Assembly: GCF_031877795.1 (NCBI RefSeq)
Contig: NC_133939.1
Location: forward strand, 8,723,698 to 8,787,697
From: Strix aluco
Lineage: Eukaryota > Chordata > Aves > Strigiformes > Strigidae
Length of the DNA stretch: 64,000 nt
Direction: 5' to 3'
Shown here: piece by piece, positions 40,680 to 54,399 of the stretch
Numbering within the stretch: position 1 is the first letter of the stretch
How the letters are laid out: each line of letters starts with the position of its first letter
Made by a program: the position numbers and the translations under genes
The notes under the pieces: generated by a model
The model's database searches: none
What the model saw: only the letters and a program-made list of their open reading frames with translations
What the model was told of the DNA's origin: nothing

Positions 40680-43600
40680 GCCAGAAGCCGCGGCGGGCCG
40701 GGAGCGGGGAGCGCGCGGTGGCGCGCGCGGCCGCCCCGCCCCCGTCCCCTCAGGCCGCTGCGGTGCGCGTGGCGTGAGGTGAAGTGAGGCCCGCGCTGTC
40801 CCGCTACAGCCCTTTGGGCGGCCTCGGGCCTCAGGCGGCTGCTGCTGGGGTGGAGGAGAACTACCGGCTCTGCCCGGCTGCGAGGGGCTGCAGAAGAGAA
40901 GGGGCCGCGGGTGCCCTTTGCCCGCTCGGCGAGGTCTCTCGTGCTGCGGAATGGTGACGGTGCCCTTCGGGGCCGGCCCCTGGGCGGGGCTGCGCGGGCA
41001 GGGCCCTGCAAGGAGGCCAGGGTGCCTCTCTCAGTAAGAAAGACACAAGCCTGGTCAGTTCTGCAGACCTTGCAGATGTGAAAGGCTTCCTGGCACACTT
41101 CCTAATCTTTTTGTCAGCTGAAGCTACAGATACCGCAGCCCCAAACAGCATCTAGCAGAAACGTGGGGAAAGTGAGATTCTGGGAAGCACCAAAGCACAA
41201 AGAACCACTCTTGAGAAAGTTTCTCCTAGCACTGCTGCCAGATTGAAGTTCCATCTTTAATTAAAAACTGCAATCCCCACATTTCATCATATAAAGGAAC
41301 GGAGTGTGTTTGCATTCATCGGGATTCAGTTAAAGAAAATACTCCTCTTGATAAGTGTTCACCTGTGGGGATTAGGAGCCCTGTGTGCTCTATCCTACCA
41401 CGCAGAAGGAGTGTTTACAGTTTGAATGACATAAACAAACAAAGGGGTGACAGATTTCGTCAACTCTTGTTATTTTCACTCCAAGAGAGCAAAGACAGAA
41501 AAGACAGATTACCTAAAATTCGAAAAAACAGAAGCTTAATGAAAATAAGTGAGAAGCAAAATGCCTGAAGCAAGAATAGGGGCACCATGTTGTCAGTTAC
41601 AAGTGAGTTTAGACTTTCAGCTTTCTTTAAGGCTTTCTTTTCACTTTCAGTTCATTATAATAATGATTGTAGAATAATGCTTAAAACATTTGAGTACAGA
41701 GTTTCAGGATGTAGAATCTGGATAAGCTTGCTTACAAGTAATGAGTAAAATTCATGACTTTTGAGTCTAATCCGTGATTTTTAGGCAGCTGAGACGGAAC
41801 ACTGAAAGAAGAGATGTAGGGGAAGGATACCTCTATTAGAGAATGTAGGTAGTGGAGGATAAACAGCACACATTGTATATATTTCTTCAAAAACCTCAAT
41901 GAGGTTCTGTCCAGAGAGAGGTGAGGATCTTACAGGGGAATCAAAGACAGCAAGCAAGGTAAGTGAAAGATGAAGGAATAGAGCTTGTTAGTCAAGAAAA
42001 TAACAACAGGGAAAGGAAGAAATTACTTTGCTGTTAGTTTCTCCTGGGAAGCTGTAATAATAGAAAAACTGAAGTGCAGAGAAGAGGCATGGGGTATAAG
42101 CCAAGGCTGACCTTACAGTAGGAGAGCAGCAGTGAAATAAAGCAATGAAATTAAGAAATATCCCTCACAGCTGTTAGATGCAAAGATACCAGTTCTGAGT
42201 CAAGAAGATCATGATCCACAAATTACTGGAAATTAAATGGGTATACAGAGGAAATATCATTAAGTATTAGTTTTCATTTCATATTCTTTCCTATATATCC
42301 TGTAGCAGCCACTGTTTCATGGGGGGTTATGTACAAAATAGCTAGAACCATGGGGAGTCTATATGAAGACTTTCAGTACAGATATTAAAGAACAGAATCT
42401 CTCTTGGGTTCTTTTATGTGACCCAGCTATTCTTATGCTTATGAAAAATATTTTTCAGGTAGAAAACCCCATCACAATCTTTTCTTCCAGAGTAGTGGAA
42501 CAGAAGAAACATGAAACATTGCTTCTTGTGGGCATTGCCCTGTTCTGAAGTTCCTCAGTGTCCCTTTCATACTCGTACCTGCTTGGCTCTGCAGTAGCAC
42601 TTGCTGCAGCTTTCCTAGAGCAACATACACGGGTGCTGGGCATTTAGCTATTTTCTCCTGGGCCTGAAAGCATTTTCTTTACCTTGGAGGAAGGGCACAA
42701 GCTTGGGTTTGTCTGTCCTCTGTTGCTTTTGTGGCTACTTGATATCTTTAAGACCATAGACAGGGAAAAGGGGGGAGGAGAGAACGATGGAGGGGGAATG
42801 ATGAGATGGCCACAGATCAGTAGAGTGCAATGATAGGCCTTGCTTCCCTAAGAAGCCAGAAAGCAAGCTGTACAGAATATTTACAGTGCAGTGTCTAGTA
42901 CCATTCTACAACTGTCTTCTTGTTAGAAACACAACCAGCATTTCCGTAAAGTGTGGATATGTGTGTATAATAAAGGAACTGGTATACAGTGTTGCAGGAC
43001 ACATTTCCTGTACGTACAAAGCTACTTTTAAATCTCTTGAAAGTTCTCAACACAAAGCATTAAAAAGGACCTTTTTGTTACAAAAAAAGGGTGTTTTAAA
43101 AAACTGCCCAGCTAAGTGATGGTAGTTGAAGCAATTGCATTCTGACACATTAAATTTTGTGAAACTAAAAAATGGATCGGAGTTCTGTCCCAGAGGAATT
43201 CTGCACATTTTTGTTGGTGGTGATTTAGTGAGAAACACATCATCTATAATGGGATTGCAACAAGAGATACAACAGTTGTAAGGAGGGAGCAACTGTGGTA
43301 CTGTTCCAGCCTACTGGTAATTTCTTCTTTACAAGGCTCTTGCTTCTCAGGACAGCCAATCCATTCGAACTTACTTTCCTGAGATTTCAGCTTAGATCCT
43401 TTTGGCTATGAAATTGTTGGCAGGGTTTGAATTTATATGGCAATAAAAAGTCTTCTGGAAACAGGATAGAGCATTTTAAGATTAAAAATAGTACAATGTT
43501 GTTCTTCCAAAGAAAAAGGTTAAAGTAGTTTGGGATACCAGTCACAAGAACCTATAGTTTATCCTCAGTGTACCAAATGAATTTGAACAGAGAAGGGGAA

Positions 43601-44884
43601 GGCCAACAATAAAACACTAATCCACTTTCTTTTTCTCTCGTAAAGACTAGAAGTCTGGAAATAGGAGCCATATCCATATTCCTGGAAATTCATATTCAGG
43701 CAAAAATCTAACAGATGCCCTTAGCTAGATCCATACCTGGTGTAATAAATATAGTGTGTGCTGCTGCTTGTTGCAGTAGGCAGCTCAGTCCTGAGGGTCC
43801 AATATTTCTTTGCCTTGATTGTTCTACCCAGGACACCACCCCTGTTATGTAAATTCATTGTTTCTCTAGACTTCAGCCATTGCTTATTTTCTTTATGGGA
43901 TACGTGGTACCTCCCAAGATCACTGTATTTCACTTTGGGGCTCAGTTTGCCAGCATCTCTGAGCTTGACTAACTTTATTATCTTGAGGTAGTGTTATGTA
44001 AGGCTTACTAATTCCCTAAGTATTCTGTGAGTTACCTTGTAACCTGAATTACTGTATTAGTCTCATTAGATCCTTTCTTTTAGAATATACAGAGGCTTTT
44101 ATATGTTTAGGTCAACTCTATAGTATTGCAAAGTGTTTATTTCATATGCAAAAATTAATGTGAAGTGCTGTTCATTGCCAGGAGTTAATATTTGCAGTGC
44201 AGTGAACTGAAGTAAAACTCATTGCAGCCTTAACTTGGAAGATAGTGAAGATTGATGGAACACAGTGGGTTTAAAGAGGTGGTGTTATTAACATGTAGGT
44301 GGCAGAGCTGTGAGACAAACCCCACTGTAAATCTGAATTAAAAGCTCCCTTGAAACTAGTATTTCACTCTGTTGCAGATCAGGGATGCAGCAGTGTTGTG
44401 GAATGCAGTTTGTCTCCCTGTCTGAGATGCCCAGCCTTTGTCTCTTCTCACTCTCTTGGAAACATGCACTAACCTTGAATGCAATCCTGACTCATACAGA
44501 GGTCAGAGTGTTAAACTCACTAGCATAATGAGGAATTAAAATGCCAGTAAAGAAGTCAGAACTTTTAGCAGAACTTTCAAAACCGTAGAGTTTGTATTAC
44601 AAAAAAATAGCCCTGTCCTGGCCAAAATCTGCAACCTGCCAGTAGCAGCCTGAAGGTGCATAAACTGATAGGTTCAAAAAATGGTTGTTGGTTCAAATAC
44701 AATCATATATGTGGTGCATACAGAGAAAATAGATACTGCAGTATGTAAAGAAGGGATTGGAAGTTTTATATTTGAAGTCACCTAAAATAATACCACCTGA
44801 CACTTTCATTATAGACCTGCCTTTTCAACTTACAATTCTGCCAAACTTTGGCCGTATAGGTTTAGATTTTTTTGTATTGGCTGT

Positions 44885-44965
44885 CTTCATCTGAAGAAGG
44901 GACCTATATCAGCTTGTATTTTCAAGTTACATATAAAGATTTAGTAATTTTAAAAAATATATTAA
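44885..44965 (+). repeat. Possible ancient interspersed repeat fragment
   Basis: The order 'cttcatctgaagaaggga...agcttgtattttc...' resembles the widespread amniote repeat tail with a 'catctgaagaagtggg...gaaagcttat...' layout. It is strongly diverged and was recognised by pattern only. The family is not assigned. Confidence 0.3.
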
Positions 44966-46096
44966 GGGAGCACAAAAAAACAGCTTCTTCAAAATTGGCA
45001 ACAAGATAATCATCAATATTTTGAGCAGTATCTAATATGGACTTAATTTAAGCAGAGACTATAACATAAAGTGTTAATCGTGGTAGCACAGTAAGTTACT
45101 CACCTGCTAAAAATGAGGAGAGAGATGTCCATAAACAGAGAACTCTGACAAAAAGACAGGTTATCCGTGAACAGTGAACAAAGTGTTGTACATAATATAA
45201 AGACCCCAGTTCTTACCCCCTTGTGTCACAGCTTCTTTGAGTACATTTGATTGATTAGAGAAGTGCTATCTTTGGTTCATTTATGTAATCACTTAGCAGG
45301 AATGATCTTGATTGACCTGCTAGTGCTTCTGATTTATTAACACTTGATTCTTCATGTTTTATTTTCTGGAGACCGTAGTCACAATTTGGCATGATTCCAC
45401 TTCCATTAAGATCGGTGGCAAAAGGACAGGCCTTGAAACCACAGAAGTGGTTTAGAATGCAGCAGTATATATCCTCCCAGATATTCCAAGTTTAGAGCAT
45501 ATAATTTCTTTTTTTATCAGATTTACAATGCCTTTCACTGTAGCTGAATGTTGCTATTAATGTTCTTTTATTGCGTTTTGAGGCTTCAGATAAACTTACT
45601 CCATTTTCTCTGCTCTTCTTTAAACCTATCTGTCAAACTGTTTCTAAGATCTGATTCAGCAAGCAGTTTAGTTTGCCTTGAATATAGTCTTGAGATAACA
45701 TGAACTAGAAAACCTATAAAATTATATCTTCTTGTCTGAGGACCATCGGTCCAAAAGCCACTTAAAAATTTCTATAGTGATATTCATGATTTCAGGACAA
45801 ATATACTGATTTATTTTCACTTTTAATTGCTATGATATATTATTACGTTATCACTGCTAACCACAGTTGGACAGCTTGGGAAATGATTCAGCCTAGGGCT
45901 TTCCATAAGCTTGCAAAAAATGTTTATTGAATAGTATTACCAATGATCATAATGATCTGTTGCCAGCACTCTAGAAAACTGGAAATACTGTGTTTGTTTT
46001 CTATTAATGTTAGACAAGATTGACAGAGTTACTTTTTATCCAGCTATAAAGTGGTAATAAAAAGAAGTTTAAGAGCAGCATTGTATTAAATTTTGA

Positions 46097-46136
46097 TAAG
46101 TTGTAGTAAGTTGTACTAAGTTGTAGTAAGTTTTAG
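46097..46136 (+). repeat. 10-bp tandem repeat, four units
   Basis: Four consecutive units of TAAGTTGTAG. The third unit is exact, the second differs by one base and the fourth by two. It is a short local minisatellite with no sign of function, about 0.25 kb left of the nested repeat cluster. Confidence 0.85.
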
Positions 46137-46399
46137 CAGCCAAAGTAATTTACACATCACAACATTCTTATTTCTTTCTGCAGGACAGGGGCTGTTTGTT
46201 TTCTTTAGTATCTCTTTTTCTTCTTGCATTAATACATACTCATACAATAATACATGCTTATGCTCTCATCCAAGCTCTTACTTCATAATAAACAAATCAG
46301 CAACTAGGTAGTCATCAACCCTCTCTCCCAGAAACAGTTCCATACTTTTCCTCAAGCTGACTTATCTTTCTTCCAAGGTCTGCTTCTCCTCCAAGCCGG

Positions 46400-46702
46400 C
46401 ACAGAGCAGAGCTGGCGCTTACTCCAAGCCAGCGCCAGACAGAGCTCCTGAGCAAAACTCACCAAGCAGAGCTTCTCTGAGCAGAGCTCTCCACCTTAGC
46501 CAAGCTTCCCTAAGCAGAGCTCCTCAAACAGAACTCTCTGGCTGAGCTGACCAGCCAATGTCAATTTGGCTCTTAAGTATTGAATCTCCCACAGCTGTGC
46601 AGGGCTGACAGGCCAATGCCGACTTGCCTCTTAATCATTTACCAGTAACACATGATTTGACTCTTAACATATTGAATCTCCCACAGCTGTACAGAGCTGA
46701 CA
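46400..46702 (+). repeat. Nested, degenerate repeat cluster, family unknown
   Basis: The left part (about 46400-46545) carries at least six spaced copies of a CAGAGCT-type core (46407, 46438, 46467, 46482, 46514, with a variant near 46529). They are separated by 15-32 bases and mixed with 'ccaagc' motifs. The right part holds two similar blocks, 46564-46610 and 46655-46702, about 90 bases apart, sharing 'attgaatctcccacagctgt' exactly. A shorter partial copy of the first block's beginning lies at about 46611-46635. The sequence is richer in GC than its surroundings. It could be the tandem-rich part of an LTR or a local minisatellite. No coding sequence of a mobile element is visible. Confidence 0.6.
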
Positions 46703-49700
46703 CTCCCATAGGCAATGTGAAAGGTTAGTGGCCAGACTTTGATAATTGACTATAGTTTGTGAATGAACAAAGTTGTTTGCTTTCTCTTGATCAGGCAGTT
46801 TTGTGTTTTCCAGATGTAGAGATGAGGTTTTAGCCCCTGGTGTAACATCTGCATATACAATGTACATAACAATACAGAATCAAACTGCCAAGACACGTTT
46901 ATTTAGTTAAAACAAACTGAACAGTATTAATATCTAAATATTCTACATTATGATCTGTTTCAAAGGAACAGTAATGGTGTTAGAACTGCTTTTATGGGAC
47001 TGCAATGATATAAGGGTATCTTTCAGTTGTGTATTTTCTCAACAAACAATGGGAAGGAAATTGAGGTTGAAGAGTAGCTGTCATTCTTGTTACTAAGATC
47101 CTATTGCTTAGGCACTCATCCTGCATGACCTAATGTTCTGCTATGTGTTTTATAGTTTGATAGCAGTTGTTTCACCACGGACTCAAATGCAGGTCAGGCT
47201 TGTGGTATGCTAGGCACATAAAACCAAAACCCTGCTACTATGTTTTGTTTTCAGGTCAGTCTAATTTACGTAGGGTGTCAGAAGTAGCTTTTAGAAACCC
47301 AAAATATGACCATAATCCAGAAGCGTTCTCTCCAGATATGCCTGACAGATGGAAAGTGTCTCTGTCAGCAGGTTTGGGGCTTTTAAAAAATTTTATTTTT
47401 ATTTTTTTAATTTGATTTCGTAGTTGTAATATGTAGGGGGTTTTTAGGAAAGGTTAAGACCACTCTATCATTGTGATTTGAGCTGCATAGTTACATGGTT
47501 TCTCAGTTTGCACTGTAGTTCAATCAATTAGCAATCACAGAATTGTGTGGCATTTTTGTAACACTGAATGTGTGTCTTCGTATTTGAAGCTTTTTCTTCA
47601 CAATGACACAGTAACCAGTTATTTATGTAGGGGAGCAGGTGGTGGTGAAAGCTGTATTAGATTTTATCCTTGCTCTTTTATAATAATCACACATAAATAA
47701 TGTATTGCTAGAGGCAAAGGTAGCAATGTATTTATATATACAAGTCCTATACAAGTTCTGTTTCTTTTGTTTTCCCATTTCTGGTAGAACCTGAATCGTT
47801 AAAATTTTCAGAGATAGTCATATAAGTAATTCAATAGTAACAGTATGTGCTATGTACCCTCTTCATGTGGTATAGAGACTGCAAGTTATCACAACCATCC
47901 CTATCCAACATTTGAATTTTTAAAGTTAGACTGTAGCAATTATTGCTTTTAGCTTTGAATGCCCCTCTTTCAGTCCTTTGTCAATATATTACATAAATGG
48001 AACCTGACATAGGATTTGCAGCATTCAGATCTTCTGGACAAATTCACTCTCAAAGATGAAGTATCTGTTGATGAGTGAGGATCCATATAGAGTCTTAGTT
48101 CAAGCTAAAAAGTTTAGGCTTTTAATCCTAAAGGTTTCTGTTTCAACTCCTCTTATGCTGCTATTCTTGAAAATGCTACAATTCTCTAATACATCATCAA
48201 CTTCCCCCCTCCCTCCTATCAGTAATAATAACTATCACCTACACATGGTTTTATATCCTTTATGAAGAGGCAGATTGACTTTTCCTATCAGAAAAAGATA
48301 AGTACTATTTTTATATGGCTATCCAAATTAAAACTGTTGAATTTTAATAATATATAGCTAGTATATAGTTGGAATTTGATCCCCTCAAAGTAAAAGTACT
48401 TGTAAAGTTGTGGTTTAGACTACACATGTTGTCTTAATAGTTCTGTTCTTTAAAAAAATTAAGAATGTTATTCAATTTACTATGGAGATATAAAATTACA
48501 ATAATGACAGTATTTTTTGTTTTGAGTCTATGAAGAGGACAGGAAACTCGGCTAATAAAACCACAGGATGCCCCCCTTAACTGTGTGTTTAGAAGATCAG
48601 CCACTAGATGACGCCTTGATTCTGTTAAACTTTTCTTTTCCCCCTGGCTGATGTCTGGACCTGAAATCAAGCTGTTTCTTTAGCAAATCTGTCTGGGGAA
48701 GAATGCTTTTCACATATTTTTAAACGATAATTTTGAAGGCTTTCTACTGAAGTAAATAATTTTTTTTTTCAATTTTCACTGCTTCTTTTAACTCCAGCCT
48801 GTTTTGTGGGGGTTTTGGGGTTTTTTTTTTTGGTCATCAATTTTCCTCTTCTACTATTCTGATACTTTATTTGTCTTGGACAAAACCCCTTTAAAAATAG
48901 TTTTTCTTCATACATTTTTTTCCCCACTTTTTTTCATGTCCCTCTGCTTCACAACTGTAACTTAAGAGTAGAAGCAGGTTAGCATAGTGTCCTTTACACC
49001 ACATATTAACAGACATTTAGCATGTGTGGATGACTGCTTCTATAAATATGCTTCATTTGGTGCACATTTTTCCATACCAGGAGGGGAGGGGGGATAAACT
49101 CTACTTCTGTAAAGCATTTTAATATTGTATAACTGTCCATTTTATGATATGTACTCATACATTTGTAAAAATTATCACTGATCTTGGTACTGACATGTTT
49201 ATATCCATAAATAATTCCTGTGTGGACCAGGCTAGAGAGAGACTGAAATATTCTGTTTAACCACAGATCAAGGCAAGTGTTGTAGTTTCTATTCCTCATT
49301 CATTAGTCTCTGCACTAATAAACTTCATGTCTATAGTTTGTGATGCACAAGTAGGTTGCCATAGTATAACAAATTAACACGGGTCAGCTGCTCCACGGTA
49401 AACTGTGTGCATGTTTTTACCCGGCAGTTTCTTGCCATTAATCTAAGGAAAATCATAACAGCCTCCCTTTCAATGGAAGATGGGTGATTTCCTCATTTTT
49501 GGTTAAGCAGTACTTCAGTGTAGAGATTTGTAGCTGAACAGTTGCATGTGAGTGATTCCTGGCATTAAGTTGACCAACAGGAACTATTTAACTTTGTGAT
49601 AATGTTTTTGTGTGTCAAAGAGCTGCACCAGGCCATCCTTTACAAAAACAGATCTTGTATGATAGGGTGTTGCTATGTTCCTATACATACTTGGTTGTTC

Positions 49701-52700
49701 TGCTGACAAAATCCAGCCTCACTGGATGGGTTTGTAACTGGAAGGGATGCTATGCACCGTTTGAAACTTTCAAATTATTTAAAAATAAACTTTAATGAAA
49801 ATGCTATCTGAATTTTTAATGTGAACTATTTCATGACAGCTGATGAATATTGCTATGTTAAATGTAACAAAAATTTGTGATGGAGTTGTTTGAGTGGCTT
49901 CTCAGAGATGGGACTCAGACGACTGGTTCTGACTGCAGTAGAAGATGGGAGCTTGTATAAAATAACTCTGGTTATTTATACAAGTGTTATTTTGTCAGCA
50001 GTATTTTTGGTGACTGTATGTTGGCTGAGAGAATTCTATTGTTTGGGAAAGTAGATTTAATTTGGATGAGACAAAAACTGGGCTTTACTAGCTTACATCA
50101 GATTTGTGTTTATACTTCTAGTGACAAAAGGAGGTTTCTGGCAATAAGCCTTTGCAGTGTAGAGCAGACTTTTGAGGAAATTTTTCTTTGCTGAAGATGA
50201 TAGTATAGAAAAAAAAGCTTATTGTATTACTCATTTTATTAAAAACATAATTGTATAAATTCTCTTCTAAAAAAAATCACTAAATTAAAACTTCAGAGAA
50301 GATGCTGCAAATTATTCTGTGGCTTCAAGTAACTTCATAAAGGACCATAGAGCGTATTAGTATTAAGTATTTAAGAAAGCTTACCTATATCATGCATTAG
50401 ATAGGACAGGCATGCTGTACTTCACAGCTCATTTCACCATACAGTGACGTGGTTGCAGTCTTACACATTAAGGAGAGCTACATAAACCAAATTTATTTTT
50501 TTTCCCTCTCTAATTAATACTGCCAGATAATAAGACCTGGTATTGGACTAGATATAGACATTCTCAGATTGAATCCTCTTCTACCTAAAGGTGTTCTCTG
50601 ACATCTTTTTTGATTCATAATCATTATAATGCAGTGGAAAAAAATGGTAATAAAAGCACCAGGCTACCTTTATGCTCTTCAGTCAGTGGAGATTAATTAC
50701 TGCTGATGCAGCTGACAGGAAAGAATAGGAGTAGTAATGGTTTTCATTACCAAAACCTAATGGAGTAGTCAGGAAAGAAGGGTAAGTTGTAATCTTTTAA
50801 CAATCTGAGACCAATTGGTTGAAACGTTTCCATATTTTGCTCTTCAGTCCAAGTGGAATCCAGAAAACAACTAAAGCGTACAGCCCAAATGCTCTAGCAT
50901 TTGGGAAAGGGATTTGGACTGTAAAGTGCCTAGGGTGAAACTGTTCTGTGTGATCTGTATACGTGTGTGACTGCAGAGTTATATCCAGAGGCTATATATT
51001 TAGAAGTCTTGATTGTTACTATTGTTGGTAATCTAGGCAAAGGACTACATAGATTTCAAATATTTTGCAACCCCACATTTTTAGATAAATTTTTGCACTG
51101 TTGTTACATCCAATAGAGTGATACTGATATATTCTATGAAATAATTTTAATCTGTGTCTACTTCCATTAAGAAACAAATCTGCAGTGAGAGGGGGATTAT
51201 TTGGGCCTTTTTTAACCCTATTCCAAGGTGCCAGAAGATGTTCTGCTTTTCACTGGAGGATTCCTAATATGTTCTAGGTCTCATTTTATTTAAATTACTT
51301 GCACTAGGACAGCTACAGAGTTGTGTCATATATAAATGAAAATACATATCTGAGAAGTTATTATAGTGTTTTCATGTACAGCCTTGCTTATGGTTTGTTT
51401 ATATTGAGATCTATAATACGCCAAACAGGGTTTTTTTCTTTATTTATGACTTTGGGAAGGATTGACTTTCTTCTTTGAAACAAAAGGCAGACATAAACTG
51501 TATCAACAGAATATAGAGACTGATCCTTGTGAAAAAACAGATTATGAATACCTGTAAACCCAAGTCTGAGTTTAAGGGCCAGAATCTTCATTGCCTTGCA
51601 CTTCATGCTGTGTTACTGGAACATTACAGAGGTTTAAACTACTATACTAAAATATGTTCTGCAATCCCTTTGAGTTAACTTGTTCCATGGAGAAAGTTCA
51701 GCCAGTTGGTATGAGATCATCTCATGATAAATATTACCCTCCTGTAGTTCTGCATTGCCCCTGTAGAATTGCAAAGTGCAGATACAACACAAGCTAAGCG
51801 AGGTGAATCAGGTAGGAAGAGGTGTAACTGAAACAGTCGGATAAGCCTATTGCTCTGAGCAGATGTTGTAACTGGAAGTCCATACCGGGGCAAGGACTGG
51901 AGCTGTCTAGACTTCCGTTGGGGCCCACATAGTATCCTGCAGCCCGCTAGCCAACACTTAATTTATTCCTGCCATTGTGATTTAGTCACAGTTAAGTGTT
52001 CAATTTGCTCTGTTGCAGAATGACTATGCAATCAGCATGGCAGTAGAAAATCTGGTTCTGCTTCCCATTTTAAATGGCACAGGTTCACTAAAACAGAAAT
52101 AGTTCAATTATGATCATACAAAGCCCTTCTCTGGAAAACAGTTATTTTCCTTTAGTGACTTTTGATGTGCTAACATTTTAACTAAGTGTTCATGTTTTCT
52201 GTGTATTCAGTTTATTCCATCAAGGAAAGCAATTTGCTGTAATGCTACTCAAGGCACCCATTAGTAGCAAACAGCAATCTGTGTTTTTAGACAACCAAGG
52301 CTGTTATTTCACAAAGGGAGCCATTCAGCTCTGCCTTAATCCTCTAACCAGTAAAGCTCATCTTCCAGGTGTTATTCCTGACTATTTTACTGATAGTGGC
52401 TTCTCAAAAATGTTTAGAAAATGTGAGTCTAATTTAGATTGTTGTTTAAAAAATACAATGTGATATATATTTATATAAATAAATGTAAATTCTCAAATAT
52501 TTTTTGAGATAACAGAAAAAATTGCCATATGTCACATGCTTTTATTTTTAGTTGCATGTTTTGAACATGTAAGTGAAAAGAAAAATGTTTAACTTAAAAG
52601 CCTTGTTCCTAAACAGTCAGGAAGTTTATTGCATTCTTTCATTGTTAAATCTTTGAAGTAGATATCAATAACAGTGAATAGCAATACACATTTTTCTGAC

Positions 52701-53540
52701 ACTGATACTCTGAATGCATTAAATTCTGCAGCTTCATAGTCTATAGTCTGTGCTATCTGTAGATGTGTATGACCTGACTCAGCATCTGATCTGGCTGAAT
52801 TGAATAAATGGCTCCGCAGAAGTGCTCTGACTTAAGTAGAAGTACTTGCAAAACCAGCTCCAGTCTGCAGTTAGAGCCCATTATAATTATTTCAAAAGTT
52901 GACATTTAATTAAAAAGGTGTAAAGAAAAGATAAAATTATATATTTTGAGAACATACTGTTGGCTCACTTCTCATGCCAGCTGAATTTTACTAAGACTTT
53001 TTTGTCACCCTTTTGTGACAAAGGCTCGATACCCTTTCTCTGATCAAGCTAGAATGTATGACCGTGGAGTATGGTATTTTTCAATGAATGAATCAATGTG
53101 TCGAAAAGACACACTGAAGTATTCAGTTGGGATTTAGGACTACTGCATTGGATGGCATGTTGGAAGAACATTGCTTTAGTCTGGCCACCAGAAGATTTAA
53201 GCAATGTTTGGCTTTAGAGCGCCTCCAGGAAAAACACATACTTATTCTTCAGTTATCAAAGTCCTTTTTCCCTACACACGTGTAGGAAGAGATGAGCAAA
53301 TTTTGAAAAAAACAGTTATCAGATACTAGAGATAGACAGCTAGAAGAAGACAAATCAGATGATTGAGTAAGTAGTAAAAATATTAAATATTATAAGGTAG
53401 TCAATAAAACAATTACTACTTTGAGCAGCAGAACTACTAAAGCTTGGTTTCCTGTGGATTTTGTCTCATGGATGTGTCATGGCATCAAGATACAAACTCC
53501 AGCCAAAGGTTTTTCATGGTTACAGGCATTTATTGTGTTT

Positions 53541-53630
53541 TTATCCTGTAGCCTGTCTTTTACTGAAGGCATTCTATCTGGCCAATAATTTTCATATAAA
53601 ATTGTAGAACTCTCATATCTTAGAGAGTCT
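53541..53630 (+). repeat. Diverged direct repeat, copy A
   Basis: About 90 bases that align with 54186-54275 with few gaps. The best part reads TTATcCTGTAGC here and TTATgCTGTAGC there. Both then share TTACTG, AGG, TCTAT and TGGCCA, a TTTTCATA block and ATATCTT. The offset is about 645 bases. The element is unidentified. Confidence 0.55.
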
Positions 53631-54185
53631 TTATTCTTTGTCAGATTTGGTTGGCCAATCTACACTGGGAAACGAGTTCAACAGCTGTGGAGGTGTAGGC
53701 AAACAAACATTCTGGACACCTATGCCTCATTTTCTTAACAAATGAGGCTACTGAACCCCTCTTCCCACCAAATGTAAATACATGTGTGTGTAAAGGTGCA
53801 TATGTATAAATCCAAAAGTGAAGAAAATAGAGGTGACAGAAAAAACCAATTAAGAAACTACAGGAAAATGCTTGACTTCAGGTGCAGTGACAAAAGGCAG
53901 CAAAGGGCACTACATATTAAAAGCAGTTCAAAGGAATCCCATTTGCAGCTTTCACAGGGATATATCCTATTTAACTTTGATGCCATGATTTAATTCTGAA
54001 ATCATAGCTAAGTTTACAGGAAAAGTGTTTGTGAAGGGTTTATAAGATTTTCGGAAAGCCTTTCTATGACAGACTGTTGCCTAAACTAAAAACAGCAGGG
54101 ACCCAAAGTGTAGCAACATGAAAACAGATAAGGAGAATTTCCAGTGGTTCTTAAGGCTTGTTTCTGGGTCTTGGTAAACATGAGT

Positions 54186-54275
54186 TTATGCTGTAGCTTT
54201 TCTCTTACTGCAGGTACTCTATTTGGCCATTTTTTTTTCATAAAACCAGTAAACATAGAATATCTTTGAGATCTT
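54186..54275 (+). repeat. Diverged direct repeat, copy B
   Basis: Partner of the copy at 53541-53630, in the same orientation. Similarity fades on both sides. This looks like either an old local duplication or two insertions of one unidentified short element. Confidence 0.55.
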
Positions 54276-54399
54276 CCTGACAATCTTTTTGTCAGCTATT
54301 ACTGCAGGTACAATGAAAGACTGAACTTGATTTGCTGATGGAAGAAAGTGGATACTATGGTTGGACCATAGAGACTCCACAAGCTCATCTCCCAGCCTC

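Larger units (their letters stand above)
40130..41050 (-). promoter_or_regulatory. COPB2: CpG-island promoter of COPB2
   Basis: A sharply bounded GC- and CpG-rich block surrounds the COPB2 start codon, extending about 400 bases into intron 1 and about 500 bases upstream. There is no TATA box. Core elements (an ETS site and two TCTCGCGAGA-type sites) cluster at 40622-40680, 80-140 bases upstream of the ATG, which suggests transcription starts near 40580-40640. Reading frames on both strands in this block are long only because stop codons are rare in GC-rich DNA. The upstream half could also drive a divergent non-coding transcript. Confidence 0.8.

Noticed and set aside
40163-40777. Plus-strand 204-codon reading frame across the COPB2 promoter
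   Set aside because: It lies in a CpG island, is composed mainly of Ala, Pro, Arg and Gly, and runs antisense over the COPB2 first exon and its promoter elements. Stop codons are rare there by composition alone.
48601-48615. Second possible CTCF motif (CCACTAGATGACGCC)
   Set aside because: It has a mismatch at an important core G. Its orientation relative to the site at 9141 is divergent, so it does not suggest a loop.
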